Origin: Paracoccaceae bacterium
GTDB taxonomy: Bacteria > Pseudomonadota > Alphaproteobacteria > Rhodobacterales > Rhodobacteraceae
Direction: 5' to 3'
DNA: 64,000 nucleotides
Assembly: GCA_020622085.1 (NCBI GenBank)
Contig: JAHRYM010000002.1
Span: 1,078,895-1,142,894 of the forward strand
Notes under the pieces: generated by a model
The model's database searches: none
The model's input: only the letters and a program-made list of their open reading frames with translations
What the model was told of the DNA's origin: nothing
Program-made: the position numbers and the translations under genes
Shown: positions 31,692 through 43,048 of the stretch, one piece after another
Layout of the letters: each line of letters starts with the position of its first letter
Position numbering within the stretch: the first letter of the stretch is position 1

Positions 31692-33002
31692 TCAGCCAAG
31701 TTTGCGCAAGGCCGCGATGAAAAACCCGTCCATTCCGCCGATATCGGACCAATAATCGGGGCGAAGGCGCAAACCGCCCTCGGGCCCGATCCAGTCGGGC
31801 GCGATGCCCGGCAGGTTCAGCGCCGCGGTATCAACCACCAGTCCCGGGTGGCGTTCCAGCACCGCGGTCAGTTGCGATTCGCCCTCGGCCGGCAGGAGCG
31901 AGCAGGTGCAGTAGACGATCCGCCCGCCGGCCCGCGTCAGCGCAACGGCCCGGTCCAGAAGCGCCGCCTGCGTGGCCGCCAGACCCGCCAGCATACCGCC
32001 ATCGCGGATCAGCGGCAGTTCCGGGTGGCGGCGGATGGTGCCGGTGGCCGAACAGGGCGCATCCAGCAGAACCGCATCGAAAGGGCCACCATCCCAGGTC
32101 AGCACATCGGCGGCGACGACCTCGGCCTGAAGCTGGCAGCGCGACAGGTTCTGGCGCAGCCGGTCAAGCCGCTGGTCCGACAGATCGACCGCCGTGACTT
32201 TCGCGCCCGAAGCCGCCAGTTGCAGCGTCTTGCCGCCCGGTGCCGCGCAAAGATCGGCAACCCTTTCACCGGGGGCAACATGCAGGGCCCGCGCGGCGAC
32301 AGCAGCCGCCGCATCCTGCACCCACCACGCGCCTTCCGCATAGCCCGGAAGTTCGGTCAATCGCCCGGCCGTGGCCAGCCGGACGCTTCCGGTCGGCAGC
32401 AATGTGCCGCCCAGCGCAACGGACAAGGCCGTGCCGTCTCCCGATTTCGGCGTAAGGTCGATGGGCGGCTGGTTTACCTGCACCGCCTCGATGGCCTGCA
32501 CGGCGGGCTTGCCCCAGGCCTCGATCAGGCGACGACGCAGCCAGGGCGCCAATGGCGGCGGCGGCAGGGCGGCAAAGACCTCGGGCGGGGTTTCCGCCAC
32601 CCGGCGCAGCACCGCGTTGACCATGCCGGTAAACGGTTCGGCCCTTGGCCCCGCCGCGCGGGTCAGCGCGACGGCCGAGTGCACGACACCATGCGCCGCC
32701 GCCCGGTCCATCAGCATCTCGACGACGGCAAGCCGCAGCAGCAGCAGGATGTCGTCCGGCGGGGCCTTGCGCAAAAGCGGCTTCAGCACCGTATCCGCGC
32801 GGCCAAGGTTGCGCAGCACCGTCAGCGCCAGCCGCTGTGCCCGCGCCCGGTCGGGGGCGGACAGGGCAGCGATTTCCGGTCCGGTCAACTGATCCGCGAT
32901 GATCTGCTTTTCCGCCAGAACCCCGGCCAGCAGGCTCAGCGCCGCGCGCCGTGCGCTGTCTTCCGGGCCGCCGGATTTTCGGGCTGTGTCGCGCGGTGCC
33001 AT
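31692..33002 (-). CDS. rsmB: 16S rRNA (cytosine-C5) methyltransferase RsmB/NOP family
   Basis: NusB-like N-domain; DLCAAPGGKTLQLA, LLDAPCSATGTIRRHPE. Confidence 0.9.
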   Translation of the reverse strand: MAPRDTARKSGGPEDSARRAALSLLAGVLAEKQIIADQLTGPEIAALSAPDRARAQRLALTVLRNLGRADTVLKPLLRKAPPDDILLLLRLAVVEMLMDRAAAHGVVHSAVALTRAAGPRAEPFTGMVNAVLRRVAETPPEVFAALPPPPLAPWLRRRLIEAWGKPAVQAIEAVQVNQPPIDLTPKSGDGTALSVALGGTLLPTGSVRLATAGRLTELPGYAEGAWWVQDAAAAVAARALHVAPGERVADLCAAPGGKTLQLAASGAKVTAVDLSDQRLDRLRQNLSRCQLQAEVVAADVLTWDGGPFDAVLLDAPCSATGTIRRHPELPLIRDGGMLAGLAATQAALLDRAVALTRAGGRIVYCTCSLLPAEGESQLTAVLERHPGLVVDTAALNLPGIAPDWIGPEGGLRLRPDYWSDIGGMDGFFIAALRKLG

Positions 33003-33078
33003 CGCCTATCCTTGTTGCGCCTGCCCGCCCCCCGTATATCAGGCCTGAACCCCGGACAAGCGACCAAGGAGGCCCGCA

Positions 33079-33279
33079 ATGGCCGAGACCGCCCCAGACC
33101 CCGCCGAACCCGCCCGCGACGACCTGCCCCCCGCCGCCCGCCGCGCGCTGGCCGAAGCCGCCGAGCGCCGCAAGGCCGCGAAGGCGCAGGCCCTGCCGCC
33201 GGAACTGGGCGGGCGCGACGGGCCAGAACCAGTGCGTTACGGCGACTGGGAAAAGAAGGGCCTTGCCGTTGATTTCTGA
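33079..33279 (+). CDS. DUF1674 (SdhAF4-like) protein
   Basis: 66 aa ending PEPVRYGDWEKKGLAVDF. Confidence 0.85.
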   Translation: MAETAPDPAEPARDDLPPAARRALAEAAERRKAAKAQALPPELGGRDGPEPVRYGDWEKKGLAVDF

Positions 33280-33289
33280 ACGCCCGGGC

Positions 33290-34111
33290 CTAAAGGCCCA
33301 GCACATCCATCATGTCATATTCGCCGGGCTTCCTGTCCTGGCCCCAAAGCGCGGCCTTCAGCGCGCCGCGCGCGAAAATCGCCCGGTCCGTTGCCAGATG
33401 GCGCAGCACGATGCGTTCGCCCGCTGTGGCAAAGATCACGTCGTGTTCGCCCACCACATCGCCTCCCCGGATCGAGGCAAATCCGATATCGCCCCGCTTG
33501 CGTGCCCCGGTGATGCCATCACGCCCAGCGTCGCGGTGATCGGCCAGCACGATGCCCCGGCCTGCCGCCGCCGCATCGCCCAACATCAGCGCGGTGCCCG
33601 AGGGCGCGTCGACCTTCATGCGGTGATGCGCCTCGACGATCTCGATGTCCCAGTCCTCGTCAAGCGCCCTCGCCACCTGCTGCGTGAGGCGCGCCAGCAG
33701 GTTGACGCCAAGGCTCATGTTGCCGGCGCGAACGATCACCGCGTGGCGGCTGGCCGCGTGGATCGCTGTCAGGTGACGGTCTTCAAGCCCGGTGGTGCCG
33801 ATGACATGGACGGCCCGCGCCTGCGCGGCCAGCGCCGCGAATTCCACCGTGGCATCCGGTGCGGTGAAGTCGATCACCGCCTGCGCCTGCGCGAAAGCCT
33901 CCAGCGGGTCGTCGGTGACAGTGACGCCCATCTTCGCTGCGCCTTGTGCCACACCCAGATCCTGCCCGACCCAGTCGTGCCCCTTGCGCTCGACCGCGCC
34001 CACCAGCCGGGCCTTGTCCGAGCCTGCGACGATCTGTGCCAGCATCCTTCCCATGCGGCCCGAGGCGCCGGTGATCACGATTCCGGGAAGTTGGTCCTTC
34101 GCTTGGGTCAT
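33290..34111 (-). CDS. dapB: 4-hydroxy-tetrahydrodipicolinate reductase
   Basis: [38 protein letters not shown]. Confidence 0.96.
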   Translation of the reverse strand: MTQAKDQLPGIVITGASGRMGRMLAQIVAGSDKARLVGAVERKGHDWVGQDLGVAQGAAKMGVTVTDDPLEAFAQAQAVIDFTAPDATVEFAALAAQARAVHVIGTTGLEDRHLTAIHAASRHAVIVRAGNMSLGVNLLARLTQQVARALDEDWDIEIVEAHHRMKVDAPSGTALMLGDAAAAGRGIVLADHRDAGRDGITGARKRGDIGFASIRGGDVVGEHDVIFATAGERIVLRHLATDRAIFARGALKAALWGQDRKPGEYDMMDVLGL

Positions 34112-34209
34112 GGCTCTTGGTCCTTCATCTGGTCATTTCCGTTTAGCCGCTTGGCCCGCCGTGGCAAAGCCCCGTTGCGGGCGGGGCGCGACTGGCCTAA
34201 ATCGGTGCC

Positions 34210-34665
34210 ATGGCATCCTACCGATCTTCTCAGGGCTCCGGCCCGTCGCAGCGGCAGCTTCGCGTTGGCGAACTGATCCGGCGCACGCTTTCGGATGTGC
34301 TGTCGCGCGGCGACGTGCACGACCCGGACTTGAACCGAATCTCGATTACCGTGGGCGAGGTGCGGCTTTCGAACGACCTCAAGGTGGCAACGGCCTATGT
34401 CCTGCCCCTTGGCGGGTTGCACGCCCAGGAGGCACTGGCGGCGCTGCGCCGCAACAAGGGCGAGCTGAGGCATCTGGTCTCACGGGATCTCACGCTCAAA
34501 TTCGCCCCCGAGCTTCGGTTCGTGCTGGATGAGACCTTCGACCGGCTGGATGACACGCGGCGGCTGTTCGCGGATGAACGGGTGCAGCGCGACATCCGCA
34601 AGGGCGCGGAGCCAGAGGGCGACGGCGATGAGGACGCGGCGGGCGATGACTCCGATCAGGGCTAG
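34210..34665 (+). CDS. rbfA: Ribosome-binding factor A
   Basis: [33 protein letters not shown]. Confidence 0.94.
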   Translation: MASYRSSQGSGPSQRQLRVGELIRRTLSDVLSRGDVHDPDLNRISITVGEVRLSNDLKVATAYVLPLGGLHAQEALAALRRNKGELRHLVSRDLTLKFAPELRFVLDETFDRLDDTRRLFADERVQRDIRKGAEPEGDGDEDAAGDDSDQG

Positions 34666-35395
34666 CCTCGTCGGGCTGATGCTGCTGGCGACGCCGGCAA
34701 CCGGGGCATCGAAGGACACCGTCAGTTGCCGGCCGATGATGTTCGAAGGCATAGGCTATGTGCTTTGCGACGTTGATGCCGGCCAGGATCTGCGGCTCTG
34801 GTTGCGGGATGGCGAAGGATCCCCCATCGGCACCTTCAGCCGGCTGAAAGCGACCGTTGAAACCGAAGGGCGGCATCTGGTCTTTGCGATGAATGCGGGC
34901 ATGTATCACCCGGATCGCCGTCCGGTTGGTCTTTATGTCGAGAACGGGGCCGAGCTGTCGCCGCTGGTCCATTCGCGGGGCGGCGGCAACTTCGGTCTGG
35001 CGCCGAACGGGGTGTTCTGCATGACCAGGGACCGTTTTGCCGTGATCGAGACCGGACGGTTCGAGCGCAACCGGCCAGATTGCCTTTTTGCCACGCAGTC
35101 GGGGCCGATGCTGGTCATCGACGGCGAACTGCACCCGCGGTTCCTGGAAAAATCCGACAGCACCTATATCCGCAACGGCGTCGGCGTCAGTGCCGATGGC
35201 AAGCACGCGGTCTTTGCGATTTCCGATGGCGCGGTGAACTTCCACACCTTCGCGCGGCTGTTCCGCGATGCCTTGGACATGCCGCAGGCGCTGTATTTCG
35301 ATGGCAGCATCTCGCGGCTTTACGCGCCCGAACTGGGCCGCGACGATCTGGGCTTTCCGCTGGGGCCGATGATCGGCCTTGTTGCGCCCAACTAG
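34646..35395 (+). CDS. Phosphodiester glycosidase / NAGPA-domain protein
   Basis: Signal peptide; [23 protein letters not shown]...[13 protein letters not shown]. Confidence 0.8.
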   Translation: MTPIRASLVGLMLLATPATGASKDTVSCRPMMFEGIGYVLCDVDAGQDLRLWLRDGEGSPIGTFSRLKATVETEGRHLVFAMNAGMYHPDRRPVGLYVENGAELSPLVHSRGGGNFGLAPNGVFCMTRDRFAVIETGRFERNRPDCLFATQSGPMLVIDGELHPRFLEKSDSTYIRNGVGVSADGKHAVFAISDGAVNFHTFARLFRDALDMPQALYFDGSISRLYAPELGRDDLGFPLGPMIGLVAPN

Positions 35396-35410
35396 ACGAA
35401 CGGACACGAC

Positions 35411-36313
35411 ATGGCACGAAAGAAGGGCCGCGAGATTTCGGGCTGGGTGATCGTGGACAAGCCCGCGGGCATGACCTCGACCGCGGTGGTGGGCAAGGTC
35501 CGCTGGGCCTTTGACGCAAAGAAGGCAGGCCACGCCGGCACGCTTGACCCGGCGGCGACGGGGGTTCTGGCCGTGGCGCTGGGCGAGGCGACGAAGACCG
35601 TGCCCTACATCATGGATGCGCTGAAATGCTACCGTTTCGCGGTGCGCTTCGGGGCCGCCACCAACACCGACGATGCCGAGGGCGAGGTGATCGCCACATC
35701 GGACCTGCGCCCCTCGGACGATACAGTGAGGGCGGCGCTGGCGGCGTTTCGCGGCCAGATCGAGCAGGTGCCGCCGCAATATTCCGCCGTGAAGGTCGAT
35801 GGCGAACGCGCCTATGCGCTGGCCCGCGCCGGTGAAGAGATGGACCTTGCCGCCCGCCCGCTCTGGGTCGACAGCCTTGAACTGACGGGCCGTATCGACG
35901 CCGACACCGTCGAGCTGGAATTGGTCTGCGGCAAGGGCGGCTATGTCCGGTCGATCGCCCGCGACCTGGGGCAGGCGCTGGGGTGCCTTGGCCATGTCCT
36001 CTGGCTGCGCCGGGAATGGTCGGGGCCGTTCGATGTGGCCGATGGCGTGACGCTCGATGACATCGAGGGTCTCGCCCGGACGCCGGCGCTGGATGATCTG
36101 GTGCTGCCCTTGCAGGTGGGGCTTGAAGACCTGCCCGAGCTTCACGCCACGCCGGAAGGCGCGGTCCGGCTCCGGCACGGCAACCCCGGCATGGTGATCG
36201 CTTCGGGGGTGGAGTATGGCGCGCCAGCCTGGGCCAGCTATCAGGGCCAGCCGGTCGCCGTGGGCATCTACCGGTCCGGAGAATTGCACCCAGACCGGGT
36301 TTTCAACCTGTAA
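35411..36313 (+). CDS. truB: tRNA pseudouridine(55) synthase
   Basis: [43 protein letters not shown]. Confidence 0.96.
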   Translation: MARKKGREISGWVIVDKPAGMTSTAVVGKVRWAFDAKKAGHAGTLDPAATGVLAVALGEATKTVPYIMDALKCYRFAVRFGAATNTDDAEGEVIATSDLRPSDDTVRAALAAFRGQIEQVPPQYSAVKVDGERAYALARAGEEMDLAARPLWVDSLELTGRIDADTVELELVCGKGGYVRSIARDLGQALGCLGHVLWLRREWSGPFDVADGVTLDDIEGLARTPALDDLVLPLQVGLEDLPELHATPEGAVRLRHGNPGMVIASGVEYGAPAWASYQGQPVAVGIYRSGELHPDRVFNL

Positions 36314-36315
36314 CC

Positions 36316-38292
36316 TTACAGACTGAGAGCCACCTTCCGGCCTTCGTGAAAGGCATAGGCTGCAAGCCGCGGTGCGGCGCAGTCGCCGACCCGGTGCGTT
36401 ACCTTGGCCGGGAAGATCTCGGGGAAGGGATCGAAGGCGACATTGGTTGTCGCCACCACCAGACCTGATGCGGGGATGGTCTCTTCCTTTCCGGTCAGCA
36501 GGCTGCGCACTGTCGCACCATTACCATGCCAGCCTGCGATGACGCTTTCGGTGACGAACCGCGCCCCCGCCTGCGCCAGACGCCCGCGCAGGGGGCCGTC
36601 GGCCGAAGTGCGGGTGATTTCCTTCCCCACATAAGCGTCGGGCGTGACGATGATCACCTTCTTGCCCTGTTCGGCCAGCGCCCAGGCCGTGCCCGTGCCG
36701 CGCCAGTTGCCGCCTTCGTCCAGAACGATCACGGTATCGCCCAGCCGCGCCTCGCGGCGCAGCACCTCTTCAGGCGACCAGACATGCCCGGCCTCGATCC
36801 CCGGCAGTTGCGGAGCCGAGGGTAGCCAGCGCTGCCGCGCATCGGGGTCGGGCAGCGACCCGGTGGCCAGGATCACGACATCGGCGCGATGGGCAGCGAT
36901 TTCATCCTCGTCCAGATAGGTGTTCAGCCGCAGCGTCACGCCCAGTTTGGCGAACTGGCGCTCGTACCATTCCAGCAGTTCAAGGATCTGCGCCCGGCGC
37001 GGTTGCAGACCCGCCAGCCGGAACTGCCCGCCGATCTGCGGCCCGGCCTCGACGATCTCGACCCGATGGCCGCGTTCCGCCGCCGCGCGGGCGGCCTCCA
37101 GCCCCGCAGGTCCGGCGCCGACGACAAGCACATCGCGGGGCGTGTCGGCAGCGGTGAAGCGGTCGCCCCCCCATTCGAATTCCCGGCCCGCCGAAGGGTT
37201 GATGAGGCAGGAAATCCAGTAGTCCCGCGACCGGCGGCCCCAGCACATCTGATTACACGAAATGCAGCCCCGCACATCCTCGGCCCGGCCCTCGGCGGTC
37301 TTGCGCGCCAGATGCGGGTCGGCGATCTGGCCGCGCACGATCGACACCAGATCGGCTTGCCCCGAAGCGATGACGGCTTCGGCATTCTCCGGCGTGCGGA
37401 TATGCGCTTCCGAGGTGATCCTGGCGTGTTTAACCACGCCTTTCAGCATTTCGGTAAAGGGCGCGGTCAGCTTTTCGGCGAACAGGAACGTCGGCATCAG
37501 CCGTTCGAAATCCAGATAGCCGCCATGCCCGCAGGTGACGTAATCGACATGGCCGGTCGCGTCATGCAGCGCCACCACTTCGGCCAGCGCCTCGCCCTGC
37601 AGGATCACGTCCTGCGTGTCGCTGGTGGAAATCGCCAGACCGATCACGAAATCCTCGCCACAGGCGCGACGGATGCCTTCGATGATGGTGCGTGAAAAGC
37701 GGGTGCGGTTTTCCAGGCTGCCGCCCCATTCGTCATCGCGGGTGTTCGACCACGGCGTCCAGAACTGATCCAGCAGCGAATGATAGGCCGCCCAGACCTC
37801 GACCCCCTGAAACCCGGCCTTCTGGCAGCGGACTGCGGCGGCGATATGCGCCTCGATCAGCTCGTGGATTTCAGACACGGTCATGCGGTGGCTGCCGTCG
37901 CTGTCGTGATAGCTCGGCGCACCTGACGGCGACCAATGCGGCGCGAAACTCAGGTCCGAATCGCCATGCGCGCCGATGTGGTAAAGCTGTTGCAGGATAA
38001 CGCTGCCGGCGGCCTTGACGTCTTCGGTGATCTTGCGGAACGGCTCGATCACCGCGTCGGTCGAATGCAGGTAGTTGCCGCGCGTCAGCACCCCCGTCCG
38101 GTGCACGGGGATCGGTTCACAGACGATCATCCCCGCCCCGCCCAATGCGCGCTCCAGCAGATAGCCATGGGTGCGTGTGCCCGGCAGCCCGTCTTCGGCC
38201 ATGTTGTTCGTGTGCGCGCCAAAGACGACGCGGTTGCGAAGCGTGTGGCCGCGCAGTTGCAGGGGTGACATCAGGTGGGGGTGGGTGGTCAT
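36316..38292 (-). CDS. FMN/FAD/[4Fe-4S] NADH:flavin oxidoreductase (OYE / trimethylamine-dehydrogenase-like)
   Basis: OYE TIM barrel, CISCNQMCWGRRSRDYWISCLINP iron-sulfur motif, Rossmann VLVVGAGPAGLEAARAAAERGHRVEIVE. Confidence 0.85.
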   Translation of the reverse strand: MTTHPHLMSPLQLRGHTLRNRVVFGAHTNNMAEDGLPGTRTHGYLLERALGGAGMIVCEPIPVHRTGVLTRGNYLHSTDAVIEPFRKITEDVKAAGSVILQQLYHIGAHGDSDLSFAPHWSPSGAPSYHDSDGSHRMTVSEIHELIEAHIAAAVRCQKAGFQGVEVWAAYHSLLDQFWTPWSNTRDDEWGGSLENRTRFSRTIIEGIRRACGEDFVIGLAISTSDTQDVILQGEALAEVVALHDATGHVDYVTCGHGGYLDFERLMPTFLFAEKLTAPFTEMLKGVVKHARITSEAHIRTPENAEAVIASGQADLVSIVRGQIADPHLARKTAEGRAEDVRGCISCNQMCWGRRSRDYWISCLINPSAGREFEWGGDRFTAADTPRDVLVVGAGPAGLEAARAAAERGHRVEIVEAGPQIGGQFRLAGLQPRRAQILELLEWYERQFAKLGVTLRLNTYLDEDEIAAHRADVVILATGSLPDPDARQRWLPSAPQLPGIEAGHVWSPEEVLRREARLGDTVIVLDEGGNWRGTGTAWALAEQGKKVIIVTPDAYVGKEITRTSADGPLRGRLAQAGARFVTESVIAGWHGNGATVRSLLTGKEETIPASGLVVATTNVAFDPFPEIFPAKVTHRVGDCAAPRLAAYAFHEGRKVALSL

Positions 38293-38414
38293 CTTCAGAA
38301 GGCTTTCAGGTTCGTTCAGCATGGCAGGATGTTAGGGTGGGAGGCCATGATCGACAGGCCCCCGGACGACAGCCGGAGGGCATTCATGTCGGATTCGCCG
38401 GGTCAGGGTGCCGC

Positions 38415-39854
38415 CTATTCCGCAGCCCAGCCCGAGATGGCCTTTACGTCCAGGAACTCCTCGATGCCCCAGTGGCCGCCTTCGCGCGCCCGCCCCGAGG
38501 CCTTGACGCCGCCGAAGGGTGCTCCGGCGCCCCGCGGCTGGCCGTTCATCTCGACCATTCCGGATTTGAGATGTCGTGCCAGACGGTTGCGGCGCGCACC
38601 ATCCTGGCTCTGGACATAGTTGGTCAGGCCATAGATCGTATCATTGGCGATGCGCACCGCCTCTTCCTCGGTATCGAAGGGCATCATCGACAGAACCGGG
38701 CCGAAGATTTCCTCGCGCTCGATGGTCATGCCGGGGATCACGTCGGCAAAGACGGTCGGGCGGACGTAATAGCCGCGGTTCAGCCCTTCGGGGCGCCCAA
38801 GGCCCCCCGTTACAAGTCGCGCACCTTCGGCGATGCCCTTCTCGATCAGGCCCTGGATCTTGCTGTATTGCGCTTCCGAGACGACCGGACCCATGTGCTT
38901 GCCCGGTTCATGCGCAGAGGCCACTTTCACGCCTTCGGCCACATCTCGCGCGATTTCAACTGCGCGGTCATAGATCGGCCGTTCAACCAGCATCCGCGTT
39001 GGCGCGTTGCAGCTTTGGCCGGAGTTGTTCATCACATGCAGCACACCGCGGCGGATGGCGTTCTCGTCCGCGTCAGCAAAGACCAGATTGGCGCCCTTGC
39101 CGCCCAGTTCGAGGCAGACGCGCTTGAAGGTATCGGCCGCCGCGCGCGAAATCGCCGCACCGGCCCGCGCCGATCCGGTAAAGGAAATCATCTCGACATC
39201 CGGGTGCGTGGAAAGCTGCGTGCCCACGCCGGCGCCATCGCCATTGACCAGGTTGAAAACGCCCGCGGGCACCCCCGCCTGATCGACGAATTCGGCGAAC
39301 AAGAGCGACGACAGCGGCGCCACCTCGGAGGGTTTCAGCACCATCGTGCAGCCCGCCAGCATTGCCGGGATCGCCTTCAGCGTCACCTGGTTCATCGGCC
39401 AGTTCCACGGCGTGATCAACCCGACCACCCCCACGGGTTCCAGCGCGATCCGGTCGTTCGGCGCATGGGGGCCAAGCGGGCGGATGAATTCGAAATCCTT
39501 GAAGGCGGTGATGAAGTTCCGGATATGCCAGGCGCCGGCGCCCACCTGCTGTTCGCGGGCCATGTCGATGGGGGCACCCATTTCAAGGCTCATCGCCCGG
39601 GCCATGTCATCGGCGCGCGCCAGATAGATGTCCAGGATCTTCTGCACATAGGCCAGCCGCTCCGAAGGCGGGGTGGCCGACCAGCCGGGCAGGGCGGCCT
39701 TGGCGGCGGCGACGGCGGCATCGGTATCGGCCCGGTCACCCAGAGAGATCACGGCACAGGGTTCTTCGGTCGAAGGGTCGATCACATCGAAGTCCTGCGG
39801 GCGGACCGGATCAACCCATTTCCCATTGATGTAGAACTGGCGCTTCACAAGCAT
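38415..39854 (-). CDS. Aldehyde dehydrogenase family protein
   Basis: GVVGLITPWNWPMNQ, VCLELGGKGANLVFADAD, NNSGQSCNAPTR catalytic Cys. Confidence 0.92.
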   Translation of the reverse strand: MLVKRQFYINGKWVDPVRPQDFDVIDPSTEEPCAVISLGDRADTDAAVAAAKAALPGWSATPPSERLAYVQKILDIYLARADDMARAMSLEMGAPIDMAREQQVGAGAWHIRNFITAFKDFEFIRPLGPHAPNDRIALEPVGVVGLITPWNWPMNQVTLKAIPAMLAGCTMVLKPSEVAPLSSLLFAEFVDQAGVPAGVFNLVNGDGAGVGTQLSTHPDVEMISFTGSARAGAAISRAAADTFKRVCLELGGKGANLVFADADENAIRRGVLHVMNNSGQSCNAPTRMLVERPIYDRAVEIARDVAEGVKVASAHEPGKHMGPVVSEAQYSKIQGLIEKGIAEGARLVTGGLGRPEGLNRGYYVRPTVFADVIPGMTIEREEIFGPVLSMMPFDTEEEAVRIANDTIYGLTNYVQSQDGARRNRLARHLKSGMVEMNGQPRGAGAPFGGVKASGRAREGGHWGIEEFLDVKAISGWAAE

Positions 39855-39943
39855 CTTGTGCCTCTCCTTGGGCGTGGCAAACTGGCCCTGACGGGTGGCG
39901 CTACGGGCCTTCCCCGACAGAGATCGACACAAGGATGCGGTGA

Positions 39944-40732
39944 ATGGACGGCCAAGGCAAGTCAGCGCCCGACCCAAGGTTGGAGTCGTTCCTGATCAGC
40001 CTGCCCGGGAGCGCAAGGCAGGGCGGGGCTATCACCGCCCTTGCCCGCGCAGGCATCGCTGCCCGCGTGATACCGGCCGATGATGGCAGATCACCCGCCG
40101 CACGCCGGGTTTATCGGGCCTGGACGGCGCGGCTTTACTGCGGCCGGGCGCTGGCTCCGGCCGAGGTGGGGTGCTTCCTGAGCCACCGGATTGCAGCGGA
40201 AAGATTCCTTGCCGGCGGCGCCGCCTTCGGGCTTGTGCTGGAAGATGATGCGGCGCCCGTCGCGGACATGCGCCCGGTTCTGGAACGGCTTGTCCGCGCC
40301 CTGCCGCAATCGGGCTGGGATGTCGTAAACCTTGGTGCCGCGCCGGCCTTCCTGCACCGGCCGATCGCGTCCCTGGATACCGGGCGCCAACTTGTCCGGG
40401 CGCATTACTTTCCGCTGACCAGCCACGCGGTCCTGTGGTCGCGTGGTGGTGCCCGGCGGTTTCTGGCAGCGACCAGCCATGTCTTTTATCCGCTTGACCA
40501 TTTCCTGCGCCGCTGGGCCTGCCAAAGCGGGCGTGGGCTGGCATTGAGCGAGCCGCTGTTTCGCAGCCGCGACCTGCCCAGTCAGATCGATTCCGATGGG
40601 GCCCGCGCCAAGCTGGTTAATGTGCGCGGTTACCGGGTCAGGCGCGCGCTGCGGCGCTGGCGCAACAAGGCCTGGGCGGCGCGGCGTGCCTGGCAGGCCG
40701 GCACCGACAAACGAGGGTCGAGCTGGCGCTGA
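39944..40732 (+). CDS. Glycosyltransferase family 25 protein
   Basis: GEVGCFLSHRIAAERFLAGG-type GT25 motif (APAEVGCFLSH), LVLEDDAAP. Confidence 0.85.
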   Translation: MDGQGKSAPDPRLESFLISLPGSARQGGAITALARAGIAARVIPADDGRSPAARRVYRAWTARLYCGRALAPAEVGCFLSHRIAAERFLAGGAAFGLVLEDDAAPVADMRPVLERLVRALPQSGWDVVNLGAAPAFLHRPIASLDTGRQLVRAHYFPLTSHAVLWSRGGARRFLAATSHVFYPLDHFLRRWACQSGRGLALSEPLFRSRDLPSQIDSDGARAKLVNVRGYRVRRALRRWRNKAWAARRAWQAGTDKRGSSWR

Positions 40733-40788
40733 CAAGGCACTGGAATCGCGCTATGCAGGCGCAGAAAACCCATCTGAAAGGACAGGCC

Positions 40789-41445
40789 ATGGGACTGCGC
40801 ATCAACGATACCGCCCCCGATTTCACTGCTGATTCGACGGAGGGAACCATCCGTTTCCATGACTGGATCGGCGATGGCTATGCGATCATCTTCTCGCATC
40901 CGCGCGATTTCACGCCGGTCTGCACCACCGAATTCGGCGCCGTCGCGCAGTTGGCACCCGAGTTCGAGAAGCGCAACACCAAGGTCATCGGCGTGTCCGT
41001 CGATTCGGTCGAGGATCACGCCAAGTGGAAGCGCGATATCGAAGCGGTGGCCGGATCGCCGGCGAATTTCCCGATCATCGATGACACCTCGCTGACGGTG
41101 GCCAAGGCCTATGACATGCTGCCGGCAGAACACTACCTGCCGGCCGACGGCCGCACCCCTGCCAATACCGCGACCGTCCGCACCGTTTATATCATCGGGC
41201 CGGACCGTAAGGTGCGCCTGACGATGACCTATCCGATGTCCGTGGGCCGCAACTTCGCGGAAATCATCCGCGCACTTGATGCGGTGCAGGCGACCGACGG
41301 CGTGCCCTTCGCCACTCCGGCCAACTGGGTGCCGGGGCAGGACGTGATTGTGGCAATGTCGGTCCCGACAGATGAAGCCACCGCCCGCTTCGGCGCGCTG
41401 GATATCAAGCTGCCCTACCTGCGTTTCGCCAAGCGCCCGGTCTGA
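40789..41445 (+). CDS. 1-Cys peroxiredoxin
   Basis: MGLRINDTAPDFTADSTEG..FSHPRDFTPVCTTEFGAVAQLAPEFEKRNTKVIGVSVD. Confidence 0.93.
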   Translation: MGLRINDTAPDFTADSTEGTIRFHDWIGDGYAIIFSHPRDFTPVCTTEFGAVAQLAPEFEKRNTKVIGVSVDSVEDHAKWKRDIEAVAGSPANFPIIDDTSLTVAKAYDMLPAEHYLPADGRTPANTATVRTVYIIGPDRKVRLTMTYPMSVGRNFAEIIRALDAVQATDGVPFATPANWVPGQDVIVAMSVPTDEATARFGALDIKLPYLRFAKRPV

Positions 41446-41463
41446 AGCTTCGCAAGGAATGAC

Positions 41464-41496
41464 GAAGGGCGCGGGAAGCAGTTCCCGCGCCCTTTG
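41464..41496. terminator. Bidirectional intrinsic terminator between converging peroxiredoxin and dadA genes
   Basis: AAGGGCGCGGGAA-GCAG-TTCCCGCGCCCTTT inverted repeat. Confidence 0.75.
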
Positions 41497-41510
41497 TCAT
41501 TCTCGCCTGT

Positions 41511-42815
41511 TCAGGCGATGGCCGCCGATGTGGCGCCACGACTGGCGCCCGAAGCCTTGCCGCGCAGATAACGGGAATAGCCCAGATCCGAGGTGTCGAT
41601 TTCCGGCGTGCGGCCGGAAACGATGTCGGCAAGCGCCTTCCCTGATCCGGCGGCCATTGTCCAGCCCAGCGTGCCATGGCCGGTGTTCAGGAACAGGTTC
41701 CCCACCGGCGTCGCACCGACGATCGGTGTTCCGTCCGGCGTCATCGGACGCAGGCCGCACCAGAATGTCGCCTGGGACTGGTCACCCGCACCGCCGAACA
41801 GGTCTTCGACCGAATGCTCCAGCGTCGCCTGGCGCTTCGGGTTCAGCGACATGTCGAAGCCCGCGATTTCGGCCATGCCGCCGACGCGGATCCGGTCGCC
41901 CAGCCGGGTGATGGCAATCTTGTGGGTTTCGTCCATCACGGTCGATTCCGGTGCGCGGCCCGCGTCGCGGATCGGCACGGTGATCGAATAGCCCTTCACC
42001 GGATAGACCGGCAGGCGGATCCCGAGGGGCGCGACCAGCTGCGGCGAATAGCTGCCCAGCGCCACGACGAAGGCATCTGCCACCACGCGGCCCGTGTCGG
42101 TGACGACCGCAGTGATCTTGTCGCCCGAACGTTCCAGCCCGCGGATGTCGGTGCCATACTGGAAGACGACCCCCGCCGCCTTCGCCATGTCGGCGAGCGA
42201 AATGGTGAACTTGAAGCAGTCTCCGGTTTCATCGCCCGGCAGGCGCAGCCCCCCGACGATCTTGTGTTGCGAGCCCGCAAGCCCCGGTTCGGCCGCGACG
42301 CAGCCGGCGCGGTCCAGCACCTCGAACGGGACGCCATCGGCGCGCAGAACTTCGATGTCCTTCGCCGCCGCATCCACCTGTTTCTGGGTGCGGAAGACCT
42401 GCAGCGTGCCTTTGGTGCGTTCGTCATAGCTGATGCCGGTGGTTGACCGCAGGTCCATCAGGCAGTCGCGCGAATATTCGGCCAGCCGCACCATCCGCCT
42501 TTTGTTGACGGCATAGGCGGCCGAGGTGCAGTTGGCCAGCATCTGGCCCATCCAGCGCAGCTTGGCCAAATCCGGGCGCGGCTGGATGATCAGCGGCGCG
42601 TGCTTCATGAACAGCCACTTCACGGCCTTTTGCGGGATGCCCGGAGCCGCCCAGGGCGAAGAATAGCCGGGGCTGATCTCTCCGGCGTTCGCAAAGCTGG
42701 TTTCCAGCGCCGGGCCGTCCTGACGGTCAAGCACCGTGACTTCATGTCCCGCCTTGGCCAGATACCAGGCCGAGGTGACACCGATAACACCAGCCCCAAG
42801 AATGACGATCCGCAT
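41511..42815 (-). CDS. dadA: D-amino acid dehydrogenase
   Basis: [59 protein letters not shown]. Confidence 0.94.
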   Translation of the reverse strand: MRIVILGAGVIGVTSAWYLAKAGHEVTVLDRQDGPALETSFANAGEISPGYSSPWAAPGIPQKAVKWLFMKHAPLIIQPRPDLAKLRWMGQMLANCTSAAYAVNKRRMVRLAEYSRDCLMDLRSTTGISYDERTKGTLQVFRTQKQVDAAAKDIEVLRADGVPFEVLDRAGCVAAEPGLAGSQHKIVGGLRLPGDETGDCFKFTISLADMAKAAGVVFQYGTDIRGLERSGDKITAVVTDTGRVVADAFVVALGSYSPQLVAPLGIRLPVYPVKGYSITVPIRDAGRAPESTVMDETHKIAITRLGDRIRVGGMAEIAGFDMSLNPKRQATLEHSVEDLFGGAGDQSQATFWCGLRPMTPDGTPIVGATPVGNLFLNTGHGTLGWTMAAGSGKALADIVSGRTPEIDTSDLGYSRYLRGKASGASRGATSAAIA

Positions 42816-42989
42816 GGCCTGACCTCCCGTTGCGCACATGCCGGGCAGGATAGCTTTTTCGCGTGAAACCTTTTCGCGTATTCATTTGCCGGGGATGCGC
42901 TTATTGGTCATTTGTTCGAGTTGAATCGAAAATTGCGCAAGATTATTCGACAACTCAGAAATGACACCGAAGAAACGAGTGTGAAAACA

Positions 42990-43020
42990 GCAAAAGGCCC
43001 CAGCTTTCGCCGGGGCCTTG
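42990..43020 (-). terminator. Predicted intrinsic terminator of pnp
   Basis: AAGGCCCC-GGCGAAAGCT-GGGGCCTTTT on the minus strand. Confidence 0.65.
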
Positions 43021-43048
43021 ATTCGGGTCATCGAACGCGATCAGGCGA

